Positions 28,827 through 36,411 of a stretch of 64,000 nt of DNA are shown piece by piece (positions within the stretch are counted from its first letter, which is position 1; the number at the start of each line of letters is the position of its first letter). Position numbers and translations under genes: made by a program. Source of the stretch: Streptomyces sp. HNM0575 (GTDB taxonomy: Bacteria > Actinomycetota > Actinomycetes > Streptomycetales > Streptomycetaceae); assembly GCF_012726265.1 (NCBI RefSeq), contig NZ_JAASAG010000008.1, forward strand, positions 310,001-374,000, in the 5' to 3' direction. The notes beneath the pieces were generated by a model. It was given only the letters and a program-made list of their open reading frames with translations, searched no databases and had not been told where the DNA came from.

Positions 28827-30083
28827 TCACGGGCCCTCCGTCCTCCTCGTACCGGCCGTCCGGCGCGCGGGCGCGTCCCGCGCTTCCTCCCCGTCCGCTC
28901 CTCCCCGTCCGGCGCGCCCTCCCCGCGGTGCCTCCTCGTCCCTCGCCCCGTCCCTTTCCTCGTCCCTCTCCTTCCCGTCCGCGTCGCCGCCCGTCAGAAA
29001 GCGCAGCGGATTGCGCCGCGTCAGCAGGTCGACCAGGTCGTCGTCCGCTCCGGCCGCGCGCAGCCGCGGAAGGAACGAGCGGAACAGATGCCCGTAGCCC
29101 GTGCCGCCCTCGCTTCTCAGATAAGCGTGGCGCGAGATGTCGCAGCTGAGCAGCGCACGGTCCGCGTGGCCCGCCTCCAGCAGCGTGAGAAGGAGCCGAA
29201 GCCGCGCGTCGTCGCTGCGGTAGTGCTCCTTGCCGACGGTGTCGAAGGCGACATACGCGCCCGCCGCGGCCAGTTCGCGGTGCACCCCGTGGTCGTCGAG
29301 CAGGTCCTGGTGCCCGATGCTCACCCGGTGCGGCGGGAGTCCGGCGCCGGTCAGCAGCTCCAGCTGTGCGGCGCCGCCCCGCCCCAGCTGCGCGTGGGTG
29401 GCCACGGACAGGCCGGTCGCGCGTGCGGCGAGCGCGGCGGCCGTGAGCGTACGGACCTCCTGCCCGGTCGGTACGTCGCCGTGGCTGCCGGCCTCGCCGA
29501 TGACGCCCGGCCCGATGCCCGTACCGCAGGACTGGCCGTCCGCCCCGGCGTGGTCGGCGCCGTCCGCCCCGGACTCCGTGCGGCCGTCCGCAGCGCCGGT
29601 GCCTCGGTCCGTACCGGTGCCTCGGTCCGTACCGGTGCCTCGGTCCGTGCCGCTACCTACCCCCGTACCGGCCTCGATCTCGCGGATCAGCGACTCGGCC
29701 AGCTCCGACGCGTCCGCGGTCGCGGCCTCCGCAGGATGGAAGCGCTCGTAGTACCAGCCCGTGCCCGCCACCACCGCGACCCCGGACTTCCGGGACATGC
29801 GGGCGAGGGCGCGTAGGTCACGGCCCATGCCGCGACACGTCAGCTCGACGACCAGCGAGAGGCCGAACTCCTCTCGCAGCACGGCCAGTTCGGCGCTCAC
29901 CGCCGCGCGATGACGGCCGTCGAGCACCGCTGCCGCATCACCGCCGTGCGACAGGTCCAGCGCCAGGTGCTCGTGTGCCAGTACGGGTCCGCGCACCCGC
30001 GCGGCAGGCACCGGCCCCGTGACGGTGCGGAGCGGCGCGGGCAGGGGCGGGTGCACGGGACGCGGAGTTCGCTGCTCGTACAT
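28827..30083 (-). CDS. php: Phosphotriesterase homology protein Php
   Basis: This amidohydrolase-superfamily protein keeps all ligand positions expected of Php: HxH (His37, His39 in VLAHEHLALD), Glu197 (VIGEAGSHG), His230 (ATHAQLG), His258 (SIGHQDLLDD) and Asp315 (LSCDISRHAY). In true phosphotriesterase the bridging residue is a carboxylated Lys; here, as in E. coli Php, it is Glu. Activity as a phosphotriesterase is therefore unlikely, and the natural substrate is not known to me. Two additions enlarge it to 418 residues: an insert at about 138-192 encoded partly by an 18-bp tandem repeat, and a charged, Arg/Glu/Gly-rich C-terminal tail of about 55 residues. ATG 30083 is preceded by GGGGAGG at somewhat long spacing. 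Confidence 0.88.
   Translation of the reverse strand: MYEQRTPRPVHPPLPAPLRTVTGPVPAARVRGPVLAHEHLALDLSHGGDAAAVLDGRHRAAVSAELAVLREEFGLSLVVELTCRGMGRDLRALARMSRKSGVAVVAGTGWYYERFHPAEAATADASELAESLIREIEAGTGVGSGTDRGTGTDRGTGTDRGTGAADGRTESGADGADHAGADGQSCGTGIGPGVIGEAGSHGDVPTGQEVRTLTAAALAARATGLSVATHAQLGRGGAAQLELLTGAGLPPHRVSIGHQDLLDDHGVHRELAAAGAYVAFDTVGKEHYRSDDARLRLLLTLLEAGHADRALLSCDISRHAYLRSEGGTGYGHLFRSFLPRLRAAGADDDLVDLLTRRNPLRFLTGGDADGKERDEERDGARDEEAPRGGRAGRGGADGEEARDAPARRTAGTRRTEGP
29596..29649. repeat. 18-bp tandem repeat inside php
   Basis: Three head-to-tail copies of an 18-bp unit (ccggtgcctcggtccgta) lie at 29596-29613, 29614-29631 and 29632-29649; the last differs at one base. The repeat stays in frame, adding the six-residue unit G-T-D-R-G-T to the Php insert. 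Confidence 0.95.
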
Positions 30084-30136
30084 GGTGCTCGGTGCGCCTC
30101 CCCTGCCGGTGGCCGAAGACCTGAAGCGGGGCCCGG

Positions 30137-31573
30137 TCAGCTCTTGACCGGCGTGAACAGGTCCAGCCAGTACAGGAGATTGAGCAGCACACCGCCCACG
30201 AGCACGGCGGCCGGCGCCGCGGCCATGCGCACCACGACCCGGCCCGTCGCCTCGTTGAACAGATACAGGCCGCCCACGATGAGGATGCCCAGACCGCCGC
30301 CCATCGTGTTGGCCGCCAGCAGCGACCCGAACAGGATGGCCAGCCACAGGCTTTCGCTGATCGCGTTCCGCAGATGCTCCGAGGAGTCGCGTACGGACGG
30401 AAGCCGCCCCAGCATCCTGCCGATCCACGACAGCGCCAGCACCTCGACGGCGAAGACCGCCGCGCCGGCGAGCAGCGCCAGCCACGGGCTCGGCAGCAGA
30501 TAGCCGATGGGATAGACGAAGGTGAAGCCCGCGATCGCGTACGCGCCCGAGGCGAGCGCGGTGGTGGCGATCAGCGGGATGAAGCCGAAGACGCGGTAGA
30601 AGTCGACCTGCGCGGCGCCCGAGTAGTCGGACTTGGCTATGAGGAAGCTGGTGGCCTCGCCGCCGCCGAAGACGTGCATCTGCGCCAGCAGGCAGACGCC
30701 CGCGCCCAGCACCATGAACAGCGGCAGATGACGGCGGAGCCGGGTGGCGCTCGCGCTGAACAGCGAGCGCATCGGGTCCTCCAGCTCGGCCTCGGAGACG
30801 TCCTTGCCGCCGCCCGCGCCCGCGCCCGCGCCCGTGCGCCCGCCCTCGCCCGACTGCCCGTCCCCGCCCGCCTGTTGGGCCTGTTCGGCCTCCTCCGCCC
30901 GCTCCGCACGCCGCTGCCGCACGTCCTTCGCCGTCGCGAGGCCGACGAGCATGACCACGCCCACCGCCATCGCCGGCGCACCGGCGAACACGTCCGGCCA
31001 CAGCTTCATCGTGAGGATCACCAGCGCCAGCTCCACGACACCGGCTATCGCGCCGCGCAGCCTGCCGAACTGCCTGCTGATCGCGAGCACCGGGAAGAGC
31101 GTGAAGAGGAAGAGGATCGGAGTCGCCATCTGCTGCATGGCAGTCAGGAAGTCGACGGGCAGCTCGTGTGCCACCTTGTTCGCCCCGCCCAGCCCGAAGA
31201 CGACCAGCGCGCCCCACGCCCCGCCCAGCAGGGGAGCGAGCCACTTCTTCGGCGAGAGCAGCCCCAGCACGTCGGTCGGCAGGAAGAGCAGCCACGGGTT
31301 GAGCACCCCGGTCGACAGCGCCATCGGCGCCCCGAGCCCGAAGATGAACCCCGCGGAGAGCCCGAACGAGACCGCGGTCGTCGCACTGCGCGTGCTGCGG
31401 CCCTGGATGAAGTCGAGCATGAACGGCCGTACGCCGTCGTTGAATACGGCCAGCGCCAGATGGGATATGAGCGCGGTCAGCGCGCACAGCACGATCACGG
31501 TGGTCTGCTGGGCGCCCGAGAAGTCGAGGCCGTGCCCGCCCGCGCTCCCCGCGCCGGCAAGAAGAGTGCTCAC
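30137..31573 (-). CDS. yhfT: YhfT family membrane transporter
   Basis: This 478-residue integral membrane protein resembles YhfT. About ten to twelve hydrophobic segments are visible (for example TVIVLCALTALISHLALAVF, GLLSPKKWLAPLLGGAW and TIVIGG-like stretches). A cytoplasmic insert of about 50 residues rich in Ala, Glu, Gln and Gly divides the two halves (near nt 30780-30920). It is presumably the transporter of the cluster, carrying its unknown substrate. GTG 31573 is the start, with GGGAG 6-7 nt upstream. It follows yhfU by 27 bp. Confidence 0.85.
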   Translation of the reverse strand: MSTLLAGAGSAGGHGLDFSGAQQTTVIVLCALTALISHLALAVFNDGVRPFMLDFIQGRSTRSATTAVSFGLSAGFIFGLGAPMALSTGVLNPWLLFLPTDVLGLLSPKKWLAPLLGGAWGALVVFGLGGANKVAHELPVDFLTAMQQMATPILFLFTLFPVLAISRQFGRLRGAIAGVVELALVILTMKLWPDVFAGAPAMAVGVVMLVGLATAKDVRQRRAERAEEAEQAQQAGGDGQSGEGGRTGAGAGAGGGKDVSEAELEDPMRSLFSASATRLRRHLPLFMVLGAGVCLLAQMHVFGGGEATSFLIAKSDYSGAAQVDFYRVFGFIPLIATTALASGAYAIAGFTFVYPIGYLLPSPWLALLAGAAVFAVEVLALSWIGRMLGRLPSVRDSSEHLRNAISESLWLAILFGSLLAANTMGGGLGILIVGGLYLFNEATGRVVVRMAAAPAAVLVGGVLLNLLYWLDLFTPVKS

Positions 31574-31600
31574 GGGATGCTCCCTGTATTCGTCGGGCGG

Positions 31601-31960
31601 TCAGCGGGTGTGCGCGGCGATGGCGCGCGCGACCACGGGCGTGGTGTCGGGGATCTGGTCCACGCCGAAGCCGAAGACCCTCGTACCGCCCTCCAGCAGC
31701 GCGGTGACCTCCGCCTCCGAGGGCACACCGCGGCCGAAGGTGTGGCACGTACCGCTGCCCAGCACGCCCAGCAGCACCCCGAGGGACGCCCCGGCGCCGG
31801 TGTGGCAGGTGCCCAGGTAGTAGTCGGCCTGCCCGGCGCGCAGCTTCATCGCCGCCTCCATGTCCCCGGAGACGGTGACCTCAAGGCCGTCGATGCCCAA
31901 CCCGCCCAGCTCCTCGGCGACTTGGGTCTTGCCGATCCCTCCGGTGAGGATCCTCGTCAC
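31601..31960 (-). CDS. yhfU: YhfU (DUF2620) small protein
   Basis: The 119-residue protein begins MTRILTGGIGKTQVAEELG and matches DUF2620/YhfU in length and pattern. It contains QADYYLGTCHTGAGASLG and SGTCHTFGRG, two similar Cys-His segments, followed by VFGFGVDQIPDTTPVVARAI. Overall it looks like a small Rossmann-like domain reminiscent of PTS IIB proteins, and a Cys could be a phosphoacceptor; that is inference. The GTG start overlaps the yhfY stop by 4 bp (GTGA), so the two are coupled. Presumed partner of the YhfT membrane protein. Confidence 0.85.
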   Translation of the reverse strand: MTRILTGGIGKTQVAEELGGLGIDGLEVTVSGDMEAAMKLRAGQADYYLGTCHTGAGASLGVLLGVLGSGTCHTFGRGVPSEAEVTALLEGGTRVFGFGVDQIPDTTPVVARAIAAHTR

Positions 31961-32505
31961 GGTCGCTCTCCGTTCTGCCGTACGGACGCGCCCTGCCGCA
32001 CGTCCTCTCCTGCACCGGCTCGCGAACCGGCCGCCGTGCCTGCGCTCTGCGCCAGCACGGCCAGATGCATCGCCAGATAGTGGGTCTCGGAATCGGGGAG
32101 CGGCGCCGTGCCGAGCGTCCGCTCCGCCCGCAGGGCGATCCGCCGCGCCAGCAGTACGGCGCCGGGCCGGTCGGCCAGTTCGGCCGCCATCTGCTCGCCG
32201 GCGGCCGGGTCGTCGAGGGACTCGCCGTCGAGCAGCCGGTTGAGGGCCATCATCAGATGGCTGGTGAGCATGCCGGCGGTCTCCTCGGAGACGGGCAGGC
32301 CCTCGCGCGTCAGTCCCCTCAGCTCGCTCTCGACGAACTCGGTTACTTCCGCGCGTACTTGACCCGTATCCCGGAACAGCGCGATGCGAAGGGCGAGTTG
32401 TCCGTCCAGGCCTCCGCCCCGCTCACCGCCCGGCTCACGGTCGTGTCCCTGATCCGGATCAAGTTCCGGTTCCCGTTCCGGAGTCCCGCCCGCCTTCTCC
32501 TCCAT
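31957..32505 (-). CDS. yhfY: PRD-domain regulatory protein (YhfY-like)
   Basis: ATG 32505 has the ribosome-binding site GGAAGGAAG. The first 50 residues are acidic and disordered. Residues about 55-165 resemble one PTS regulation domain (PRD): a first conserved His in LTSHLMMALNRLLDG and a second in THYLAMHLAVLAQ. PRDs are normally phosphorylated by PTS HPr or EII proteins to control transcription factors. There is no DNA-binding domain, so YhfY probably acts through a partner, perhaps YhfZ or YhfU. E. coli YhfY is shorter as I remember it; the extra length here is the acidic N-terminus and Ala/Gly-rich C-terminus. Confidence 0.78.
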   Translation of the reverse strand: MEEKAGGTPEREPELDPDQGHDREPGGERGGGLDGQLALRIALFRDTGQVRAEVTEFVESELRGLTREGLPVSEETAGMLTSHLMMALNRLLDGESLDDPAAGEQMAAELADRPGAVLLARRIALRAERTLGTAPLPDSETHYLAMHLAVLAQSAGTAAGSRAGAGEDVRQGASVRQNGERP

Positions 32506-32707
32506 GGAGCTTCCTTCCGCGGCACGATCACCGGCCACGACAGTAATCAGGATTCTGCTTTCTGGGGAGCCCTGCTGCGGTTCTTTTTCACCCTCCATAC
32601 GGAAAGAGAAGAGCCCGGAAGCGTGAAAGGGACCGCGCGAGAACCGCGCGAGACCGGAACGGGAAGCGCATCTGCGCACGCACGGGAACGCCTCGCCGCG
32701 CGAAGTC

Positions 32708-33649
32708 TCAGTACTGCGGGACCCGTTCGCCCCTCATGACCTCGCGCTGCACCTCGGTCACCAGCCGGAAGTCCAGCGACGTCCGTACGGCGTCGAGCGC
32801 CGGCGTCTCACCGGCCCTCCCGATCAGCGCCGCGCTGGAGTTGCGGGAGGCCAGCTCGCGGGCGATCTCCTCGTCCAGCGGCAGGACTTCGACGTCCGGC
32901 CCGAGATGGTCGCGCACCTCGTCGAGGTTCCACACCGTGGCGTCGACGCGTCCCTGTGCGAAGAGCCCCCGCAGCTGCATGTACGACGCCTCCACCCACT
33001 CCACGTCCTCCCGCCCCTGGAACGCCCGCGCGGCCAGCATCCGCAGGTCCTCGGAGGAGGAGTCCACGGCGACCCGCAGCCCCTCCGCCTCAAGCCGGGC
33101 GCCGCGGCGCAGCAGCAGGCCGTGCGAGCCGACGTACGTCCCGGGCCCCAAGTCCCATACGAGCTCGACCGGATGCTCCTCCGCGACCCGGTCCGCGGCG
33201 AAGCGCGAGAGCACGACCAGGTCGGCCTTTCCGTCGAGCAGCGCTCCGAGCCGCGTGGACGCCCCGCGCATGAACGTGATGGCGAACGGCGCCCCCGCCC
33301 GCTCGAAGGCGGCGCGCAGCCCGGTGGCCAGGCCCTCGTAACGGTGCGAATACGGCAGGGGCATGGCCGCGAGCAGCGTGCCCAGGCCCGCGAGCCGCCA
33401 CAGTATGGCGCGGTCGGAGTGCACCAGGAACGTGCCGAGATGGCCGCGTGCCTTGGTCTCGACGGCTCCGGCCTCCTCGAGAAGCTGGAGCGCCGCCTGT
33501 ACGGTCCCGTTCCCCACCTGCAACTCGCCCGCGAAGTCGCGCAGTCGTGGAAGACGTGTGTCCGCTTCGTGATTCAGCAGCAGCGCGGCCAGTTGACGTG
33601 CTGCCATGCCGTTGCGAGTCAGGAAACGCGCGTCGGCGCCGCTGATCAT
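32708..33649 (-). CDS. yhfZ: YhfZ-like transcriptional regulator
   Basis: This 313-residue protein resembles E. coli YhfZ (about 301). The N-terminal winged helix-turn-helix is GntR-like: RLPRLRDFAGELQVGNGTVQAALQLLEEAGAVETKARGHLGTFLV (given here only as boundary motifs LPRLRDFA and GHLGTFLV, residues about 33-76). The C-terminal two-thirds resembles a periplasmic-binding-protein effector fold (GLATGLRAAFERAGAPFAITFMRG, GKADLVVLSRFAAD, DATVWNLDEVRDHLG). It is the first gene of the cluster and probably its ligand-responsive regulator. ATG 33649 has no Shine-Dalgarno but lies 7 nt downstream of a good -10 element, so the mRNA is likely leaderless. Confidence 0.85.
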   Translation of the reverse strand: MISGADARFLTRNGMAARQLAALLLNHEADTRLPRLRDFAGELQVGNGTVQAALQLLEEAGAVETKARGHLGTFLVHSDRAILWRLAGLGTLLAAMPLPYSHRYEGLATGLRAAFERAGAPFAITFMRGASTRLGALLDGKADLVVLSRFAADRVAEEHPVELVWDLGPGTYVGSHGLLLRRGARLEAEGLRVAVDSSSEDLRMLAARAFQGREDVEWVEASYMQLRGLFAQGRVDATVWNLDEVRDHLGPDVEVLPLDEEIARELASRNSSAALIGRAGETPALDAVRTSLDFRLVTEVQREVMRGERVPQY

Positions 33650-33965
33650 GCGCCGGATAATATCCAGAATCCGGGATATTGCCAACGGGCGAGAGTAAGT
33701 GATCCTGCTCTCTCCCTGGTCGCAGGCGGTACCCCGGTGCACACGGCTCCGGGGAATGTCGGTATGGTCACCGAGGTGTACCGATCGCTCCCGACGGCCT
33801 CCCATCCCGGAGGTACGTCCGGGATGGCCGGGCCGGCAGCGGTTACGCGCAATCCTGCCTGCTCGCCCGGCTGATGCGGCACCTTCGCAACTGACCGGTA
33901 CGTGCAAAATATTCAAGTTGTCCCGGAATCGGAACACTGAGGCGGTCCGACTCGTTGAGCACGAC
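33650..33965. other. Divergent intergenic region yhfZ to conserved hypothetical
   Basis: This 316-bp gap has no supported gene. The left end holds the yhfZ promoter and inverted repeat. The right end is locally AT-rich (33905-33920), presumably the promoter region of the rightward gene. The middle shows only short GC-rich dyads. Confidence 0.5.
33655..33685 (-). promoter_or_regulatory. yhfZ promoter with overlapping operator-like inverted repeat
   Basis: On the minus strand, TTGGCA (33685-33680) and TATTAT (33662-33657) are separated by 17 bp; the -10 ends 7 nt before the ATG. An inverted repeat AATATCC-8-GGATATT (33659-33680) spans spacer and -10, and the odd palindrome GGATA-A-TATCC (33655-33665) overlaps it. 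The arrangement suggests repression, probably autoregulation by YhfZ. Confidence 0.65.
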
Positions 33966-34616
33966 GTGAGCACGACACCACCAGTTCTCGCCGCCGAGTT
34001 GGCAGCTGCCTGGGCGGACATTCAGAGCCGCCACCCGGAGCTGCCGGACTTGGCCGCGCCCGAATCGCTTATCGGGGAGTCCTCTTCCGCATGCGGCAGC
34101 GGGCTCTCCTTCGAAAGGCTGCTGCACGAGGCGGTGCACGGAATCGCCGCCGCGCGCGGAATCAGGGACACCTCCCGCGCCGGCCGCTATCACAACCGCC
34201 GATTCCTCGCCGTGGCCGAGGAGTTGGGGCTTGTGCACCCCGAAGAGCCGCATGCCAGCAGTGGTTTCTCGCTTGTCACTCCGTCCGCGGAGACCAGACG
34301 GGCCTACCGCCCCACGATCGAGCGTCTCCAGCGCGCGCTGAAGGCGTACAGCGCCGCGACCGAGGCCGACGGCGGAGGCAGCTTCCGCGGTCCGGCGGCG
34401 CGGCACGGATCGAGCGGGGGCGGCGTGCGCGTCAAGGCCGTGTGCGACTGCGGGCGGAACGTGCGCGTGGTGCCCTCGGTGCTGGCGCAGGCCCCGATCG
34501 TGTGCGGAGCGTGCCGCAAGCCGTTCCGCATCCCCGACACCGCGGACGCCGCGGTGGAGCGCGCCGCGTCGGCGGGCTCCGAGGACAGGGTGGAGGCCGT
34601 GGCCGGCGTCGGTTGA
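33966..34616 (+). CDS. Conserved hypothetical with C-terminal zinc-ribbon-like segment
   Basis: The 216-residue protein starts at GTG 33966 (MSTTPPVLAAELAAAW). The central part carries GSGLSFERLLHEAVHGIAAARGIRDTSRAGRYHN: the HEAVH segment recalls a zincin-like HExxH, but position three is A-V-H after HE, so it does fit the letters HEAVH; metallopeptidase function is speculative. The C-terminal third has paired cysteines, CDCG...CGAC, of zinc-ribbon type. I recall a similar gene just upstream of rpsP in other Streptomyces, often described as a SprT-like or hypothetical protein. No strong ribosome-binding site is visible. It marks the return to core gene order after the yhf insertion. Confidence 0.75.
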   Translation: MSTTPPVLAAELAAAWADIQSRHPELPDLAAPESLIGESSSACGSGLSFERLLHEAVHGIAAARGIRDTSRAGRYHNRRFLAVAEELGLVHPEEPHASSGFSLVTPSAETRRAYRPTIERLQRALKAYSAATEADGGGSFRGPAARHGSSGGGVRVKAVCDCGRNVRVVPSVLAQAPIVCGACRKPFRIPDTADAAVERAASAGSEDRVEAVAGVG

Positions 34617-34969
34617 GCCCAGCTTTGTGGGCGGAGCCCAAGTGCCGCCGCGCCGAAGTGAGTTGAGCGACTGGCGCCGGGTTCCGTGAGGGCCGGCGAG
34701 GCGGCGCCGGGCCGGATTCCGGTCCGCTTCACCGCGTCCCGGCCTGCGCCGTTCCCCTCCGTACGATCCCGGCGGCGAGGCCCGCGGCCGGGGTCCGGAC
34801 TTCGGTTCGGCCGGGCGGGTCACTTGTGGCATCATGGTGCGCTGTACTCGACAGTCGCACAGGACCCCTCTCTCCTACGGCTGACGCGTCCATCGGACCT
34901 CCGGGTACCGCAACCCCACGTGGTCACCCGTTGTGTCCACCCACGTCAAGACCAGGAGACACCACAGCA
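34617..34969. other. Intergenic region before rpsP
   Basis: About 350 bp without a supported gene. A weak stem GCCCA/TGGGC (34617-34632) directly after the stop could help termination. TTGTGG near 34823 followed by an AT-richer stretch may belong to the rpsP promoter, but spacing to a -10 is poor. The rpsP leader follows, about 100 nt long, with no riboswitch recognised. Confidence 0.4.
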
Positions 34970-35416
34970 GTGGCAGTCAAGATCAAGCTGAAGCGACTGG
35001 GCAAGATCCGCTCGCCGCACTACCGCATCATCGTGGCCGACTCCCGTACGCGCCGTGACGGCCGTGCCATCGAGGAGATCGGTCTCTACCACCCGGTGCA
35101 GAACCCTTCGCGCATCGAGGTCGACTCGGAGCGCGTCCAGTATTGGCTGGGTGTCGGCGCGCAGCCGACCGAGCCCGTGGCCGCCATCCTCAAGGTCACC
35201 GGCGACTGGCAGAAGTTCAAGGGTCTGCCCGCGCCCGAGCCGATGAAGGTCGCCGAGCCGAAGGCCGACAAGAAGGCCCTCTTCGAGGCCGCGGCCAAGG
35301 AGTCGGCGGACGAGCCCAAGGGTGGGGCCATCACCCAGAAGGCGAAGAAGGCGGACAAGAAGGCGGACGAGGCCGAGAAGAAGGCCGAGTCCACCGACGA
35401 GTCGACCGGGTCCTGA
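34970..35416 (+). CDS. rpsP: Ribosomal protein S16
   Basis: The 148-residue protein starts at GTG 34970 ([22 protein letters not shown]) with AGGAG about 13-17 nt upstream. The S16 core ([37 protein letters not shown]) spans about residues 1-85. A long Lys/Ala/Glu-rich tail follows, as in other actinobacteria. It is a 30S assembly protein and the first gene of the rpsP-khpA-rimM-trmD-rplS group. Confidence 0.97.
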   Translation: MAVKIKLKRLGKIRSPHYRIIVADSRTRRDGRAIEEIGLYHPVQNPSRIEVDSERVQYWLGVGAQPTEPVAAILKVTGDWQKFKGLPAPEPMKVAEPKADKKALFEAAAKESADEPKGGAITQKAKKADKKADEAEKKAESTDESTGS

Positions 35417-35418
35417 TC

Positions 35419-35658
35419 ATGCTCGAGGAGGCCCTCGAGCACCTGGTCAAGGGCATCGTCGACAACCCGGACGAGGTGCAGGTCGAATCCCGCACCTTGC
35501 GCCGTGGGCGCGTGCTGGAGGTCCGGGTGCACCCCGACGACCTCGGCAAGGTGATCGGCCGCAGCGGTCGCACCGCGCGTGCTCTGCGTACGGTCGTGAG
35601 CGCCCTCGGCGGGCGCGGCGTCCGCGTCGACCTGGTCGACGTCGACCAGGTCCACTGA
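35419..35658 (+). CDS. khpA: KH-domain RNA-binding protein KhpA
   Basis: This 79-residue protein starts 2 nt after the rpsP stop. It consists of a single KH domain with the GxxG loop as GRSG in VIGRSGRTARALRTVVSALGG. Such proteins lie between rpsP and rimM in most Gram-positives and bind RNA as KhpA/KhpB complexes or help ribosome assembly. ATG 35419 is the first plausible start, coupled to rpsP. Confidence 0.93.
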   Translation: MLEEALEHLVKGIVDNPDEVQVESRTLRRGRVLEVRVHPDDLGKVIGRSGRTARALRTVVSALGGRGVRVDLVDVDQVH

Positions 35659-35681
35659 GCAGCCGCCCAAGACAGCACCGG

Positions 35682-35720
35682 CACGGGCCGGGGACGGACA
35701 CTGGCCGTCCCCGGCCCGTG
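35682..35720 (+). terminator. Strong hairpin between khpA and rimM
   Basis: A perfect 16-bp stem (35682-35697 with 35705-35720), loop ACACTGG, lies 24 bp after khpA and 125 bp before rimM. It looks like an intrinsic terminator without a T-run, so rimM-trmD may need read-through or their own promoter. Confidence 0.8.
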
Positions 35721-35844
35721 TTCGCGTAACGAGCCGGGACGCGCGAGCAGCGAGCAGCGGGAGCGATATGCGCAGCACCGGCGATCGGCCGGGCCGGGTC
35801 GGTCCGGTCCCGCAGTACGAGCAGGTCGAGCACGGAGAGGCACA

Positions 35845-36411
35845 GTGCAGCTAGTCGTCGCGCGCATCGGCCGCGCCCACGGCATCAAGGGCGAGGTCAC
35901 CGTCGAAGTGCGCACGGACGAGCCGGAGTCGAGGCTCGCGCCCGGAGCGGTGCTGGCCACCGACCCGCCGCGGCCCGAACCGCTCACCATCGAACGCGGC
36001 CGTGTGCACAGCGGCCGGCTGCTGCTCCGCTTCGCGGGCGTCCACGACCGCGGCGCCGCGGAAGCCCTCCGCAACACCCTGCTCATCGCCGAGGTGGACC
36101 CGGACGAACAGCCCGAGGATCCCGAGGAGTTCTACGACCACCAGCTCGTCGACCTCGACGTGGTCACCGGCGACGGCAAGCCCGTCGGCCGGGTCGAGGA
36201 GGTCGCGCACCCGCCCGGGCAGGACCTACTCGTCGTCAGGCGGGACGACGGCAGCGAGGCGCTGATCCCGTTCGTCACGGAGATCGTCCCCGAGGTCGAC
36301 CTCGCCGCGCAGCGGATCGTCGTCGAGCCGCCGCCGGGACTGCTGGACGAAGCCGCCACGGGCGGTTCCGGCGAACCATCGGCGTCCGGGGCGGAGGACG
36401 ACGGCCGGTGA
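35845..36411 (+). CDS. rimM: 16S rRNA maturation factor RimM
   Basis: RimM assists 30S head assembly near S19. The N-terminal domain begins [25 protein letters not shown]; the C-terminal PRC-barrel domain follows at about residue 98 ([36 protein letters not shown]). A short variable Gly/Ser/Asp tail ends the protein. GTG 35845 has GGAGAGG about 5 nt upstream. Its 3' end overlaps trmD by 4 bp (GTGA). Confidence 0.95.
   Translation: MQLVVARIGRAHGIKGEVTVEVRTDEPESRLAPGAVLATDPPRPEPLTIERGRVHSGRLLLRFAGVHDRGAAEALRNTLLIAEVDPDEQPEDPEEFYDHQLVDLDVVTGDGKPVGRVEEVAHPPGQDLLVVRRDDGSEALIPFVTEIVPEVDLAAQRIVVEPPPGLLDEAATGGSGEPSASGAEDDGR

Noticed and set aside
28827-31748. 973-codon minus-strand frame extending php upstream
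   Set aside because: The upstream two-thirds is an Arg/Gly-rich shadow of yhfT and yhfU; the Php domain begins at ATG 30083.
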